A program made the translations under genes and the position numbers. DNA of 64,000 nucleotides from Syncephalis plumigaleata (lineage: Eukaryota; Zoopagomycota; Zoopagomycetes; Zoopagales; Piptocephalidaceae), in NCBI GenBank assembly GCA_025201365.1, contig JAIXMF010000009.1, forward strand, positions 372,001 through 436,000, written 5' to 3'. Shown piece after piece: positions 1 through 10,922 of the stretch (position 1 is its first letter; each line of letters starts with the position of its first letter). The notes beneath the pieces were generated by a model. The model did not search any database. It had not been told where the DNA came from and worked only from the letters and a program-made list of their open reading frames with translations.

Positions 1-89
1 ATTCTAATTGGCGAGATATCCTATGTCACTTGTCATGCTTCTTATATGAGTAAATCTATAACAATATACTAATTCATTATTCTATTAGA

Positions 90-348
90 TGCACACATCA
101 AATTGTAAAGATGACATGAAAGGTAAAGGATTCGAGTATCGGTATGGAATCGGGATATGGCAGCATGTCTGACCTTTATTCAGATTATTCTCAGTCTTCG
201 CAATGGAAATGGTGTTCCAACACAACTACATCAAAGTGCCATTACTTCTAAACTTCAAGAAATGAAGGACAACAAAAGCAACTTATCCGTGATACTTAGC
301 TTCACATCTAAATACGTAAGTTTATTAACATAGCTATTATTTATTAGT
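90..348 (+). mobile_element. C-terminal remnant of a TnpB/Fanzor-like or Mucoromycota transposase-type ORF
   Basis: The translation contains VWNRDMAACLTFIQIILSLR (127 onward, frame 1) and runs open to a GTAAGT donor at 316; a following TTATTAG would join a stop codon directly. An upstream stretch from 90 has cysteine- and lysine-rich sequence in a second frame, joined if the GG at 140-141 were GGG. The NRDxxAC motif recalls the last RuvC motif of TnpB/Fanzor proteins and of repeated transposase-like ORFs of Mucoromycota, which I recall but could not search. Only the end of the ORF is inside the window, so its integrity and family are uncertain. It could instead be the 3' end of an unrelated host gene. 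Confidence 0.3.
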
Positions 349-1087
349 AAACAGCAAATGGCTAACTGCGCTAATTGGTTGGAAAAGTACTGTATGTCAA
401 TCATTTCATTACAGACCAATCCACATTACACACACATGCATACACGCGTGCACGCACACAACACGAACACGGGCACACACACACACACAAGAGTACATCC
501 AACCATATTACTCGCGCACTCAGATGCTTATCTACTCTACCATCACTTTCTTTCTCGTTTTCATCTTACTTCACATTCTGTCGTGTCGGTGTATATCTTT
601 GTGTGTACGCCGTTAACTATTTCATATTTCATATATACTGGTAAGCAATAGTAATAATTCATAGTGATATGCTAGTTAGTTAGTTAGTTAGTTAAGTAGT
701 ATACACTTGTGGATGAAGTACTAGTCATAGCTGGATGAGTGGTGACAGTAGTAGCTTCTAGATGGGGTGATAACGTGTGATGAGCAAATACAAATACACG
801 TCGCGACAATATGGTAGTAATAAAAATAGTAGCAATAATGATGAGAGTGATACTGTGATGGTTATGGCGGTGCATCTTTACTTATTACTTAACAAGATAG
901 CTAACTCATTGTTGTTTTATTGTTGTTATTAGTTGACTTGATTTAGCGGAATTATTCAAGTAAGTTACTATACGGAAACAACTGTAATATAAGAGAGAAA
1001 GCGCTAACATGTATATTCTATGATATTAATGACAATGACATCAGTCTTATTCTCTCATCTCTATAGCTATTCCCTTATCTATTCACC
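349..1087. other. intergenic region upstream of LC8, with microsatellites and a likely 5' UTR intron
   Basis: No convincing coding gene is present. It holds a CA-rich microsatellite (about 424-490), a GTTA repeat (about 675-695) and, just before the LC8 start, a GTAAGT donor at 960 paired with CTATAG ending at 1066. That pair looks like an intron in the LC8 5' UTR. A 63-codon minus-strand ORF (684-872) begins with a hydrophobic signal-like stretch, but nothing else supports it. Confidence 0.5.
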
Positions 1088-1516
1088 ATGAGTACTACTG
1101 CCAACAATAGCAGCAACGGCAATAACAATAATGGCGCGGATGCTAACAGTAATAATATTGTTCTAAAGAATGTTGATATGTCCGATGATATGCAAAAAGT
1201 GGCAATAAAAATTACACAACAAGCGATGGAGCAGTATACAGTGGAGAAAGATATTGCGGCGCATATCAAGCGTGAATTCGACAAGAAATACGGCACCACC
1301 TGGCATTGTGTTGTAGGACGTAACTTTGGCTCCTACGTAACGCATGGTAAGTAGTAATAGAGAGAACACTCGACATTTTATTCCATCAATCTATGTACAT
1401 ATATACTAATTCATATCGTATACTATTGTTGTACATTGTCAATTATCATAGAGACCAAGCACTTTATCTATTTCTATCAAGGAGCAATTGCAGTGCTTCT
1501 TTTCAAGTCGGGATAA
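1088..1516 (+). CDS. dynein light chain LC8 (DYNLL)
   Basis: LC8 is the small hub protein of cytoplasmic dynein that dimerises many partners. Exons are 1088-1346 and 1452-1516, giving 107 residues. After an Asn/Gly-rich N-terminal extension of about 20 residues the LC8 fold starts ([20 protein letters not shown]), followed by [35 protein letters not shown] and, in exon 2, ETKHFIYFY...LLFKSG. Canonical LC8 is about 89 residues, so the extra length is the low-complexity N-terminus. The exon junction falls within the conserved THET motif and restores it exactly. The family call is secure; a role outside dynein cannot be judged from sequence. Confidence 0.95.
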
Positions 1517-1843
1517 TACTTACTTACCTACTTGCATATCCCATTGTCATATACATACGCTTGCTGCGTGTATTCTCATGTATATGCATGTGCATGCGTA
1601 CTAATATGCCATTATCAATTGACTTTTAATATACCGCTGCAATATACTGCGTCATTTACCAGTTCTATACTATATAGTAGTTTGAATAATCATGTTGTGT
1701 CATCATCATCATTGTTATTATTTGTATTACGTGTCATTCTATCATTGTCATATAGAAAGTAGACTTTAGAAGAGCAAAAGCAAGAGGAATCATCATGTAT
1801 TGCGATGGTGTAATCGTATTTCATCATCTATTGTTATACTATA
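1517..1843. other. convergent intergenic spacer
   Basis: AT-rich spacer between the 3' ends of LC8 and the uL23m gene. No exon, repeat or RNA was recognised. Confidence 0.5.
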
Positions 1844-2302
1844 CTATGCATTGGATTGTGTGGTTTCTTGAGCGGGTACAGCTTCATTACCCTCAGATGA
1901 TGCGGTAGAGGTTGGTCTCTTCCATCCGCGTAGTTTGGCGCGCATCCGTTCGTGGAAACTTCTTGCTTGTTCACCGCCAAAATCGCGATCGATATTGGGT
2001 GGTTCCGGAAAGTAGAATTCATCTTCTAGCGTGACAATCACCTTCTTCCAGCTTGGGTCCCGTTTAACACGCGCAATACCCGACTTTGTGATTTTAGATC
2101 GTTCCTTACCGAGGAACACAGTTGTACGTACGTCCAACACGCGTACACCATAGAGATGCCAAAGATAATCACGTACGTCTAACTTATTGACGTGTGGTTC
2201 AACGCGAAACACCGCTTGATTAGGCGGTAAGTTCGAACGTACGAACGTGAAAATAAGATTAGGGAAATAGACCCGTTTTCCACCGAATTTCACCGCAGAC
2301 AT
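1844..2302 (-). CDS. mitochondrial large-subunit ribosomal protein uL23m
   Basis: Component of the mitochondrial ribosome near the peptide exit tunnel. It is a single uninterrupted ORF of 152 residues, unusual in this intron-rich window. The N-terminal half carries the L23 fold: VYFPNLIFTFVRSNLPPNQA, VFRVEPHVNKLDVRDYLWHLYGV, then a hairpin and KKVIVTLEDEFYFPEPP. The C-terminal tail is charged and low complexity. It starts 268 bp from the divergent UTP15 start, so the two probably share a promoter region. It matches fungal Mrp20/MRPL23-type proteins by pattern; orthology was not tested. Confidence 0.88.
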   Translation of the reverse strand: MSAVKFGGKRVYFPNLIFTFVRSNLPPNQAVFRVEPHVNKLDVRDYLWHLYGVRVLDVRTTVFLGKERSKITKSGIARVKRDPSWKKVIVTLEDEFYFPEPPNIDRDFGGEQARSFHERMRAKLRGWKRPTSTASSEGNEAVPAQETTQSNA

Positions 2303-2569
2303 GATGTAGCCAGGTAGAGATCGTATACTGAAGGAAATGAATACGCTAGAATACGGTGGTAAACGAATAAATGAAAAATAGTATGATAATAGGTGGATGT
2401 GATATGATTTGTCAAATCAGAATGGTAAGAATTCTACTAGTGTGCAAAAATAAAGCAAAGTAAATTTTGGTTTTCTTCTTTTTTCTATCGACTCTAGTCA
2501 TTATTTTACTTTATTGTCATAAATAGTACGCGATTCACTGTGATTGTTTATGCACGATTAACGAACGAG
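2303..2569. promoter_or_regulatory. bidirectional promoter region, uL23m / UTP15
   Basis: A 267 bp divergent interval holding both 5' UTRs. T-rich tracts at about 2465-2490 lie near the middle. No specific operator was recognised. Confidence 0.4.
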
Positions 2570-4673
2570 ATGTCGCAGCCAACACCCTCCTATCGACGAC
2601 TAGCCATTAAGCAGTATCCGAGGTTATCCTCACAAAGAGAGAATATCGATGGTAAATACTGGAAGAAATTACAGGTACTTTTTATTACTATATTATAGAA
2701 GATAGATAGACAGACATAAGCTGAATAGTATTGTATATTAATCATGTATGATAGTCGCCAGCATTAATTAAAGAGTATGGCACCATTAATGCCATTAGTT
2801 TCTCGCCTACTGCCCCGCATGATTTTGCCGTAGCAGCTTCAGCGCGTATTCAACTCTATCACGGCCGTACACGTACCGTACAACGCACGGTATCACGTTT
2901 CAAGGAACCGGTCCACTCTGTAGATTTTCGTAATGATGGCAAACTATTTGTAGCAGGTGATGGAGAGGGATTAGTACAGATATTTGATGCAAGCAGCCGT
3001 GCCATTCTACGTACACTACGTGGTCATACTCGGTAAGTAACAATGATAGTAAGAGATACATATCAAATAGCCTATTAATCATGATATATATACATTGTAA
3101 ATGTCATCCTTTGTAGACCAGTTCATGTAACACGATTTGCTTCCAATAATACGCAAATACTTAGTTGTTCCGATGATCGATCAGTACGACTCTGGGATGT
3201 ACCAAGTGAACAAGTGGTAGTTCAATTCGATGAGCATCAGGTAATGCTTACTTGCCATGAACATGTGTGTAATAGACTAGTATTGATGTTGACATGTAGG
3301 ATTATGTACGTGCTGGTCGATTCTCGAGTGATTCCCCATCATTGTTTATAACTGCATCGTATGATCATACTGTTCGACTATGGGATGCACGAACACAACA
3401 ATGTGCCATGACAATGCAACATGGTCAACCGGTGGAGGATGTTATAGCATTCCCTGGTGGTGGCCTGATTGTATCAGCAGGTAAACATATGTTTGTATAT
3501 TAGTTTAATAGACATAGGAATAACAACTAGATGCTTATTATTGCTGTTACAGGTGGACCGACACTCAAGGTATGGGATCTACTCGCTGGCGGTCGTCTAG
3601 TACAAGCCATTGGCAATCATCAAAAGACGGTGACCAGTCTTGCCTTTGCTCTAAATGGTACTCGATTAGTGACAGGTTCGCTGGATCAACATGTTAAAAT
3701 CTATGATCCACTCAACTGGCAAGTTGTGCATACATTCTCGCAACCGGCACCGATTCTTAGTCTAGGCATATCGGTAAGCTATATACACGATGATTACTAG
3801 AATAGAATACTCGAACTAATCCATCATTTCTCTTATGCTTGCCGGTATAGCCGGATGATTCAGTATTAGCCATGGGTCTATCTAATGGCATGCTATCATT
3901 GCGACATCGTCGTCAAACGGAAAGCGAACACGTCTACCAAATGGGACGTGTAGATGCAATGCTTCGTAGCACGTATGACTACCGGGCACATGGCGGTAAT
4001 GCTCATGAAGGCACGCAAGAAGACTTTGTCGTCGAGGCACGTCGTATTAAACGACTAGCACCGTATGATAAGTTCTTGAAAGCATTCCAATATGGTAATG
4101 CACTCGATGCAGTACTCACCGGAGTAAGTGATAAACAAACAGGCATACATACATGCATACATGTCTAACTAGTGCACTAACGACACACGATAATGATTAG
4201 AATTATGAAGCGGTTATTGTTGTATCATTACTACAAGAACTCATACATCGTGGTGGATTACGTATAGCATTATCGAGACGTGATGATGTAGCATTGAAGC
4301 CATTGCTACGTTTCCTATGTAAACACATTCGTCAACCTCGTTACAGTACCACTCTACTTCATGTTACAGAGACTATTCTTAGTAAGTTATCATCTAGTAG
4401 CAATAGTAGCAGTAACACATTGACTAATACATGATTGATCCGTATAGATATCTATGAACCAGTATTGGCCGAATCACCACTTACTACCGATTTATTAGGC
4501 AAACTAAAGACTGCCGTTTTATGGAGATACGTCAGCAACAAGAACTCACGCGTGTTATGGGTGCATTAGAGATGGTGCTATCCTTATCGATGTTAAGTAG
4601 TACCACTGCATCATCTAATCAAGAACCTGCATCGTCCACACAAGAGGATACGATCGAGTCGCGTGCAACATAG
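2570..4673 (+). CDS. UTP15: U3 small nucleolar RNA-associated protein 15 (WD40)
   Basis: UTP15 belongs to the t-UTP/UTP-A complex of the SSU processome, which links rDNA transcription to 18S rRNA processing. Eight exons: 2570-2674, 2755-3032, 3117-3240, 3300-3480, 3553-3773, 3851-4123, 4201-4381 and 4448-4673. The product has an N-terminal segment, about seven WD40 repeats ([49 protein letters not shown]) and the UTP15 C-terminal helical domain ([28 protein letters not shown]). In the last exon the frame of [20 protein letters not shown] does not match that of [20 protein letters not shown]. One extra T in the run at 4517-4520 would join them, so I infer an assembly base loss. Confidence 0.9.
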
Positions 4674-5847
4674 AGAGAAACCAATTCGTAATTATTGAAT
4701 GATTTCTTATGGAAATCGCTTTCGTCGTCGTCGTCTTCGTCTTCTTCTAATTCGTATCTATTCCTTTGACTTGGTTATTACTCGTTTATTACTATAAAAA
4801 GCCATTTACAATGATATGCACTAAATGGAAAGTGTTCAGGATTCGTATACTTTTATCGTTATTATCAGTCAAGCAGATATCTACTCATTTTCATATAATG
4901 ATGATGACTATAATGACGACTGACAGATACATGATGCATACGTTATTGTATGCAACTAACTGGATAATGCAGCAAATACAGTGAATGAGCATATATTGAA
5001 GTATAAATGAGCGTGGATTGGAATGCTAATCGGCCCTTGTAATTTGATGCCATTTCACTCTCACGCGCATTCATTCCTTGATGATCATTGGATGGCATTT
5101 GTATTAACTGACACGCGTATTGGCTTGTTAAAGAAGGGGTAGCTCAGCTAAAGACACAGACACAGACACAACCAATCAATCAGTCAGTTAATCAGTTAGC
5201 CAGTTAGCTAACCCGTTAGACGCATATCCGCACACACACACGCATCAGTTTAATTCACAAGTATTACAGGCGATAAGATAGAAGTAATAGTAATTGTGAT
5301 AATAATAGTATTAGCATACACACACACACACACACACGTGTAGTAGTTAATACGCAAACTTGCACACACGGTTAACTCACCTTCATCTTATTCCATTTGT
5401 TCTCGTCGACACACTCACTCGCTCGCTCCACTCACACTCATCCATCTATAGTCTCGTCCCTTGTTGCTAGTCTTTTGTTCTAAAGAGTTGCGTCATCTAC
5501 CACTACTACCTCTTCTATTATCGTTATCATCTATACTACTATTGCTATCTCCTACTACTACTCCTATTGTTGCCCCCGTATATTGGCTTTGGCTTCTACT
5601 CTCTCTCTATTGATATTATCGCGATCTTGGCCGTGCCAAAATCTCAGCTTTCACTATACTCTCCACTCGAGTATAGTCTTGTTTAATCACGTGCCTCCTA
5701 TTATTTGGCTGTTCTTTTGTCATCTCTATCCTATTGGTAAGTAAAGTGAACTAGTTAGTTAGCTAGATGAGTGACTAGTTAGTTAGATGTTATTGAATTG
5801 TTGGCATGGCACTAACCACGCGTTACGCGTATAGATCCATCTGCGCC
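4674..5847. other. intergenic region and MAP kinase 5' leader with a 5' UTR intron
   Basis: No coding gene seen. The stretch holds imperfect CAGT/GTTA repeats (about 5155-5215), CA microsatellites (about 5230-5245 and 5318-5338) and pyrimidine-rich sequence (about 5400-5620) typical of a transcription start region. A GTAAGT donor at 5737 and an ATAG acceptor at 5834 lie just upstream of the kinase ATG and look like a 5' UTR intron. Confidence 0.5.
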
Positions 5848-7302
<1,455 letters not shown>

Positions 7303-7897
7303 TCTCGCTATTCAACGATAAAATGTGACTGATTCGCCGTATAGATACCTCGTCGGTCGGTGCATTCTTTCTAATACAAGTTTGTTGTTACCCTTTGCGA
7401 ATGTTTTAGGCCACTCTATGGTGGTGGATAACAAAGATCGTATTTTGTATACACGCGTATGATGTGTGTATCGAATACGATCTAGTGTAAACGCCGACGT
7501 ATTTCCTTCTTTTACCTTTTGCATTAAAACTTAATGCGTCTTTTAATCAAACATCTTGCTTGCTAAATGTAACAAATGATGCGCATGTTGATTGTCTAGG
7601 ATTGACTACAGAGACAATAGTCAATATACATTGAGTAATATCGAGAATGATCATTTACTACTTATTCTAGCACTACTCGTACGAAGAAATGTATACGAAC
7701 ATCATGATGTTTATTGACGGGTAATATGCAATAGAAATAAACATGATGATGGATAGCGAGGATTTGCTTGCTACTCAGTCCATAGCATGTATAATCATAA
7801 GGAAGCAACAAGTGGACCACACTAATAACCGCCTTTGTTGGGTTGTCTTGGATTTGCTGCATCGAGTTTATACTATTTGACCAGAATGACAAGTTAT
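7303..7897. other. spacer between the MAP kinase and the micro-exon gene
   Basis: Convergent 3' ends flank this interval. A 70-codon minus-strand ORF (7312-7524) and part of another (7662-7901) show no family motif and no splice support, so I treat them as chance. The interval probably holds both 3' UTRs. Confidence 0.45.
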
Positions 7898-8990
7898 TCA
7901 ACAGTATTCTACTCCATTATTACATGAGTGACTTGCCTTGTTATGTCCTGGTTCTATTGACATGATACATACAAATACGTACGAATAGTTTAGCTGATAT
8001 CTTTGTATTCAATTGACACTTCACTTACTTGTATAGACTGTCATAGTTGAAGTACACAATGAATTAGTGAGCTATTTCATCGTTTAATAATGTAACAACC
8101 ACTTACGCCATACTATTGTAATGAGAAATAAGCATGCATTTATACGATTAATGTACAATTCAATCCTGTGTTTAGTAAACTATCGGTATACTTTACGTAC
8201 CACCTAGCAATCATAGAGTACATTGTATTATTACATTGATCGTTAATAGTTAATACGTGTAACTTACCTTTTCCTATTGATGTTCATTTTAATACAATCA
8301 TTGAGTATTACTACTTTGATATAAGAACTTAAATCACTCGCTTACCATCTAGTAGTACAGAACGTAACAAGTAAGTACAACTATTACACATACGCATATT
8401 AATTGCTTACCATCTTCAACTAATAGTAAAAAGCAATAGCAACATATCATAATCGATTAGCGGGTCATAGTTAGTGTATACCTCGTCAACACTACTCACT
8501 CCAGGTACCGGCTAATTAATGGAATGTCATAGATATTAGTATGATTGAAACAATAATGCTAGTAGTACGTCTATACTCACGTGTCTCTATAGCAACAATT
8601 AATTTCGTAGAAAGAGATATATAGTGTAAGATGGCTTGTTGATCAGAGTAACGCTTGTATTACGACTTACGAGCTAATAAAATAACAGTAATAATGATAA
8701 TAATTTAGTCTTCCTAGCATCATGATAACGTAATCAATAAATGGCAAACTCACTTACCTGTATCGTTTTTATTGCAAATATTCATGATGCAATCGTCATT
8801 AGTGTATATCCTATTAGCGTGGCTACAATACTTACGATGTGTTACCGCTAGAATGCATGTTAGCTTAAATACCAATCTATTACATATACATACCCGTAGT
8901 ATCAGGGAGTGGACGGGCATTCGTCGTAGATCCCATTGTAATGGTCAATACCATTACCATAATGCAGGTGGATGCAATAGTAGCTTTCAT
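7898..8990 (-). CDS. secreted cysteine-containing protein encoded by a micro-exon gene
   Basis: Function unknown. Twelve coding exons read in order on the minus strand: 8894-8990 (97 nt), 8758-8847 (90), 8671-8673 (3), 8581-8586 (6), 8500-8511 (12), 8411-8419 (9), 8346-8348 (3), 8268-8273 (6), 8201-8203 (3), 8107-8112 (6), 8029-8037 (9) and 7898-7953 (56). All internal exons are multiples of three and every junction is phase 1. Micro-exons are flanked by YAG acceptors and GTAAGY, GTGAGT or GTACGT donors, and the introns after exon 2 are 62-88 nt. The 300 nt joined sequence has no internal stop and encodes 99 residues. Exon 1 gives a signal peptide (MKATIASTCIMVMVLTITMG, probable cleavage after STTNA). 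Exon 2 carries three cysteines (RKYC, NDDC, NICNK); the micro-exons add A, QT, PGTW and so on; the last exon adds HSC and EYC. The layout resembles schistosome MEGs and aphid bicycle effectors, but no sequence homology is claimed. No transcript evidence is available. Confidence 0.65.
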
Positions 8991-9501
8991 ATTGATGGAC
9001 AATAGTATGCAGAATAGAAAAAAATGCTTGTGAATGATAGATCAATAAGCATACCTGTCATGTCATCAAGCTGATATTTATGACAAACTATTGTCTAGTT
9101 TCATTCTACATGGCTGCAAAGGTTCAAAGGTGCAATGATCATTAGACGGACATTGCTATTTGTGTATATACACGCAATTGAATCATGACCATGCAAGCCT
9201 TATTGCTAGACTAGTTCGTGTGGTCTAAATGATAAGTTAGTGCTGCAATGGCTTGTAAAGAAGTGTAAAAATAGCAAGCCTTTGCAGTACTCCGATTCCA
9301 TTTCATGATGATCATAACGTAATGGCAGCAGTAGTGATATTGCTGATCTATAGTTTAGCATGCTATACATACATATACATATGCAATTACGAAAAAGAAC
9401 CATCCTCTAATCATTTGTATTTCTAAGAAAGTATTTTAATAACATGGTGTGCATTACATCTAGTGGCCCAAATCCTTTCTTCTTCTTCTTCTACTACTTC
9501 T
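8991..9501. other. upstream region of the micro-exon gene and 3' flank of RPB9
   Basis: No protein motif found. A GTATGC donor at about 9055 (minus strand) followed by a pyrimidine-rich tract could mark a 5' UTR intron of the micro-exon gene. The 65-codon minus-strand ORF at 9206-9403 is unsupported. Confidence 0.4.
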
Positions 9502-10110
9502 CTATCCTGTCCATAAGTAACGGCAATCCTTGTTGACGCACACGTAGTAGAGCGTCATTTTCGTATCAACTCGACGGGAACTTGACTGAAAGTACACGGC
9601 TTCCGTTGAACCGCAAAGCGGACACGCACTGGTGGTACGAGGCTGCGTGTATTATTCATTGTATCGCATCAATATCAATCCAATGAATGATGTCATCACT
9701 TACCAGCGAGGGATCGCTACTTAGATCCATATGCGCCATATTGCCTTCACTATACACACACACACGTATACGAGATAGCTTGAATATCATACGCAACAAT
9801 AATTATTCACTGTTTATCACTTACCTCGGTGCCTGTTGCACGATATGCTCGTACACTCGATAATTGTCGGCATGTTCGCGATAGTCGCAGTTACGACACG
9901 CGTACATTAGACGTCGATGAGCACGATCCTCCCAAGGATAAAGCATATTGGAACTATAGAAGAATAGTGTTAACAATACGCTCACCATTACTGTTATTGC
10001 CGTTGTTATTAACAAGACCGCTAAACGAATACTTGCCAGATTTTGCAATACTTGAACGTGGGCCGCGTCGTCGACTGCGCCTCGTTGGTTTGATTAAAAA
10101 AGTTCTCCAT
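9502..10110 (-). CDS. RPB9: RNA polymerase II subunit RPB9
   Basis: RPB9 is the small zinc-ribbon subunit of Pol II that affects start-site choice, fidelity and TFIIS-linked cleavage. Exons (transcript order): 10037-10110, 9825-9953, 9704-9749 and 9502-9642, giving 129 residues. The first zinc ribbon reads FKYCKIC...NMLYP...[13 protein letters not shown]. The second reads [13 protein letters not shown]...[18 protein letters not shown]. The first intron (9954-10036) must use a GC donor (GCAAGT) with a TAG acceptor. Only that junction recreates the second cysteine of the first ribbon and the frame into NMLYP. The N-terminus is about 18 residues longer than usual. It is divergent from the complex I gene 213 bp away. 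Confidence 0.93.
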
Positions 10111-10323
10111 TACAGTCGAGGCAGTGTATAATGTCACGAGATGTGGAATATCGAGAATAAGTTGGAAAAGCCCTTCTTCAACTCTTGACGCTTCCTTTTT
10201 ATTCACTCTTTCTGTCGTGTTCCACTCTACTCTGCTCTGCTTTTTTTACTATCGTTGCCGTTATTGTCATCAACGTTTCCACTTCGTATTCTGCTTTATT
10301 TGATTCTAGTCAATACTATCATC
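10111..10323. promoter_or_regulatory. bidirectional promoter region, RPB9 / NDUFA1
   Basis: A short divergent interval with a T- and CTCT-rich centre (about 10190-10260). It must hold both start-site regions. No named element was recognised. Confidence 0.4.
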
Positions 10324-10774
10324 ATGCCTGTCCCGTTCGAAGCACTACTACCACTCGGTGTTATCATTGGTATGGTGAGCTTAACCGGTATTGGTTTGCG
10401 TGCCGTGAAGACCTCAGCCAACGGAAGTCATGTAAGTAAGCATATACGCGCGTGTACTATGTATTAGCGTTAGTGAATGATTATATATATTTACTAACGC
10501 GATATTTCACCTAAAGAATCCACGCTACAACATAGATAACTGGGATCAGTCCATGATGCGTCGTGACGAACGTCTTACCGGATCTCCACGGGGCCAACAA
10601 GTAAGTGATAAAGGAATCGCAAACGCGTCAATTCAACAGTGTAGATACACGTTTATTAACCATGTAAACATCCTTGAATGGATGATATCTACCTCCTTAC
10701 AGAGTAATGAAAAGGCACCAGAAGAGTTCTCCGTGAATAGCATTTGGTACGCAGAGAAGGTGCCACTCATTTAA
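10324..10774 (+). CDS. mitochondrial complex I accessory subunit MWFE/NDUFA1
   Basis: A small membrane-arm subunit of NADH:ubiquinone oxidoreductase. Exons 10324-10431, 10517-10600 and 10703-10774 give 87 residues. It begins MPVPFEALLPLGVIIGMVSL, a single transmembrane helix with the short fungal-type N-terminus. Then come the matrix or intermembrane tail motifs NPRYNIDNWDQSMMRRDERL, TGSPRGQQ and the C-terminal NSIWYAEKVPLI. The pattern matches fungal NDUFA1 homologues in length and order. Its presence implies the organism keeps respiratory complex I. Confidence 0.85.
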
Positions 10775-10922
10775 GATGCCACTTTGTTGCTGTTATTATT
10801 ATTACTACACCCTGGCTATGCTACATCTGCATTGATAAACAACAATTGGCCATTATCATTCATGTTGATTGTTGTCCAAGTGTCATGTACTATATATTAT
10901 CTTTATTCTATTCCAGTCTAGT

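Noticed and set aside
358-651. 97-codon plus-strand ORF with Thr/His repeats
   Set aside because: Driven by the CA microsatellite; no conserved motif, though part may lie in a noncoding exon.
4517-4520. Programmed frameshift in UTP15
   Set aside because: No shared slippery codon or structure across the many similar sites; homopolymer base loss is simpler.
7312-7524. 70-codon minus-strand ORF downstream of the MAP kinase
   Set aside because: Opposite the kinase 3' UTR, with no motif.
8772-9005. 77-codon plus-strand ORF over the micro-exon gene
   Set aside because: Antisense to the signal-peptide and cysteine exons; the minus strand explains the splice signals and frame.
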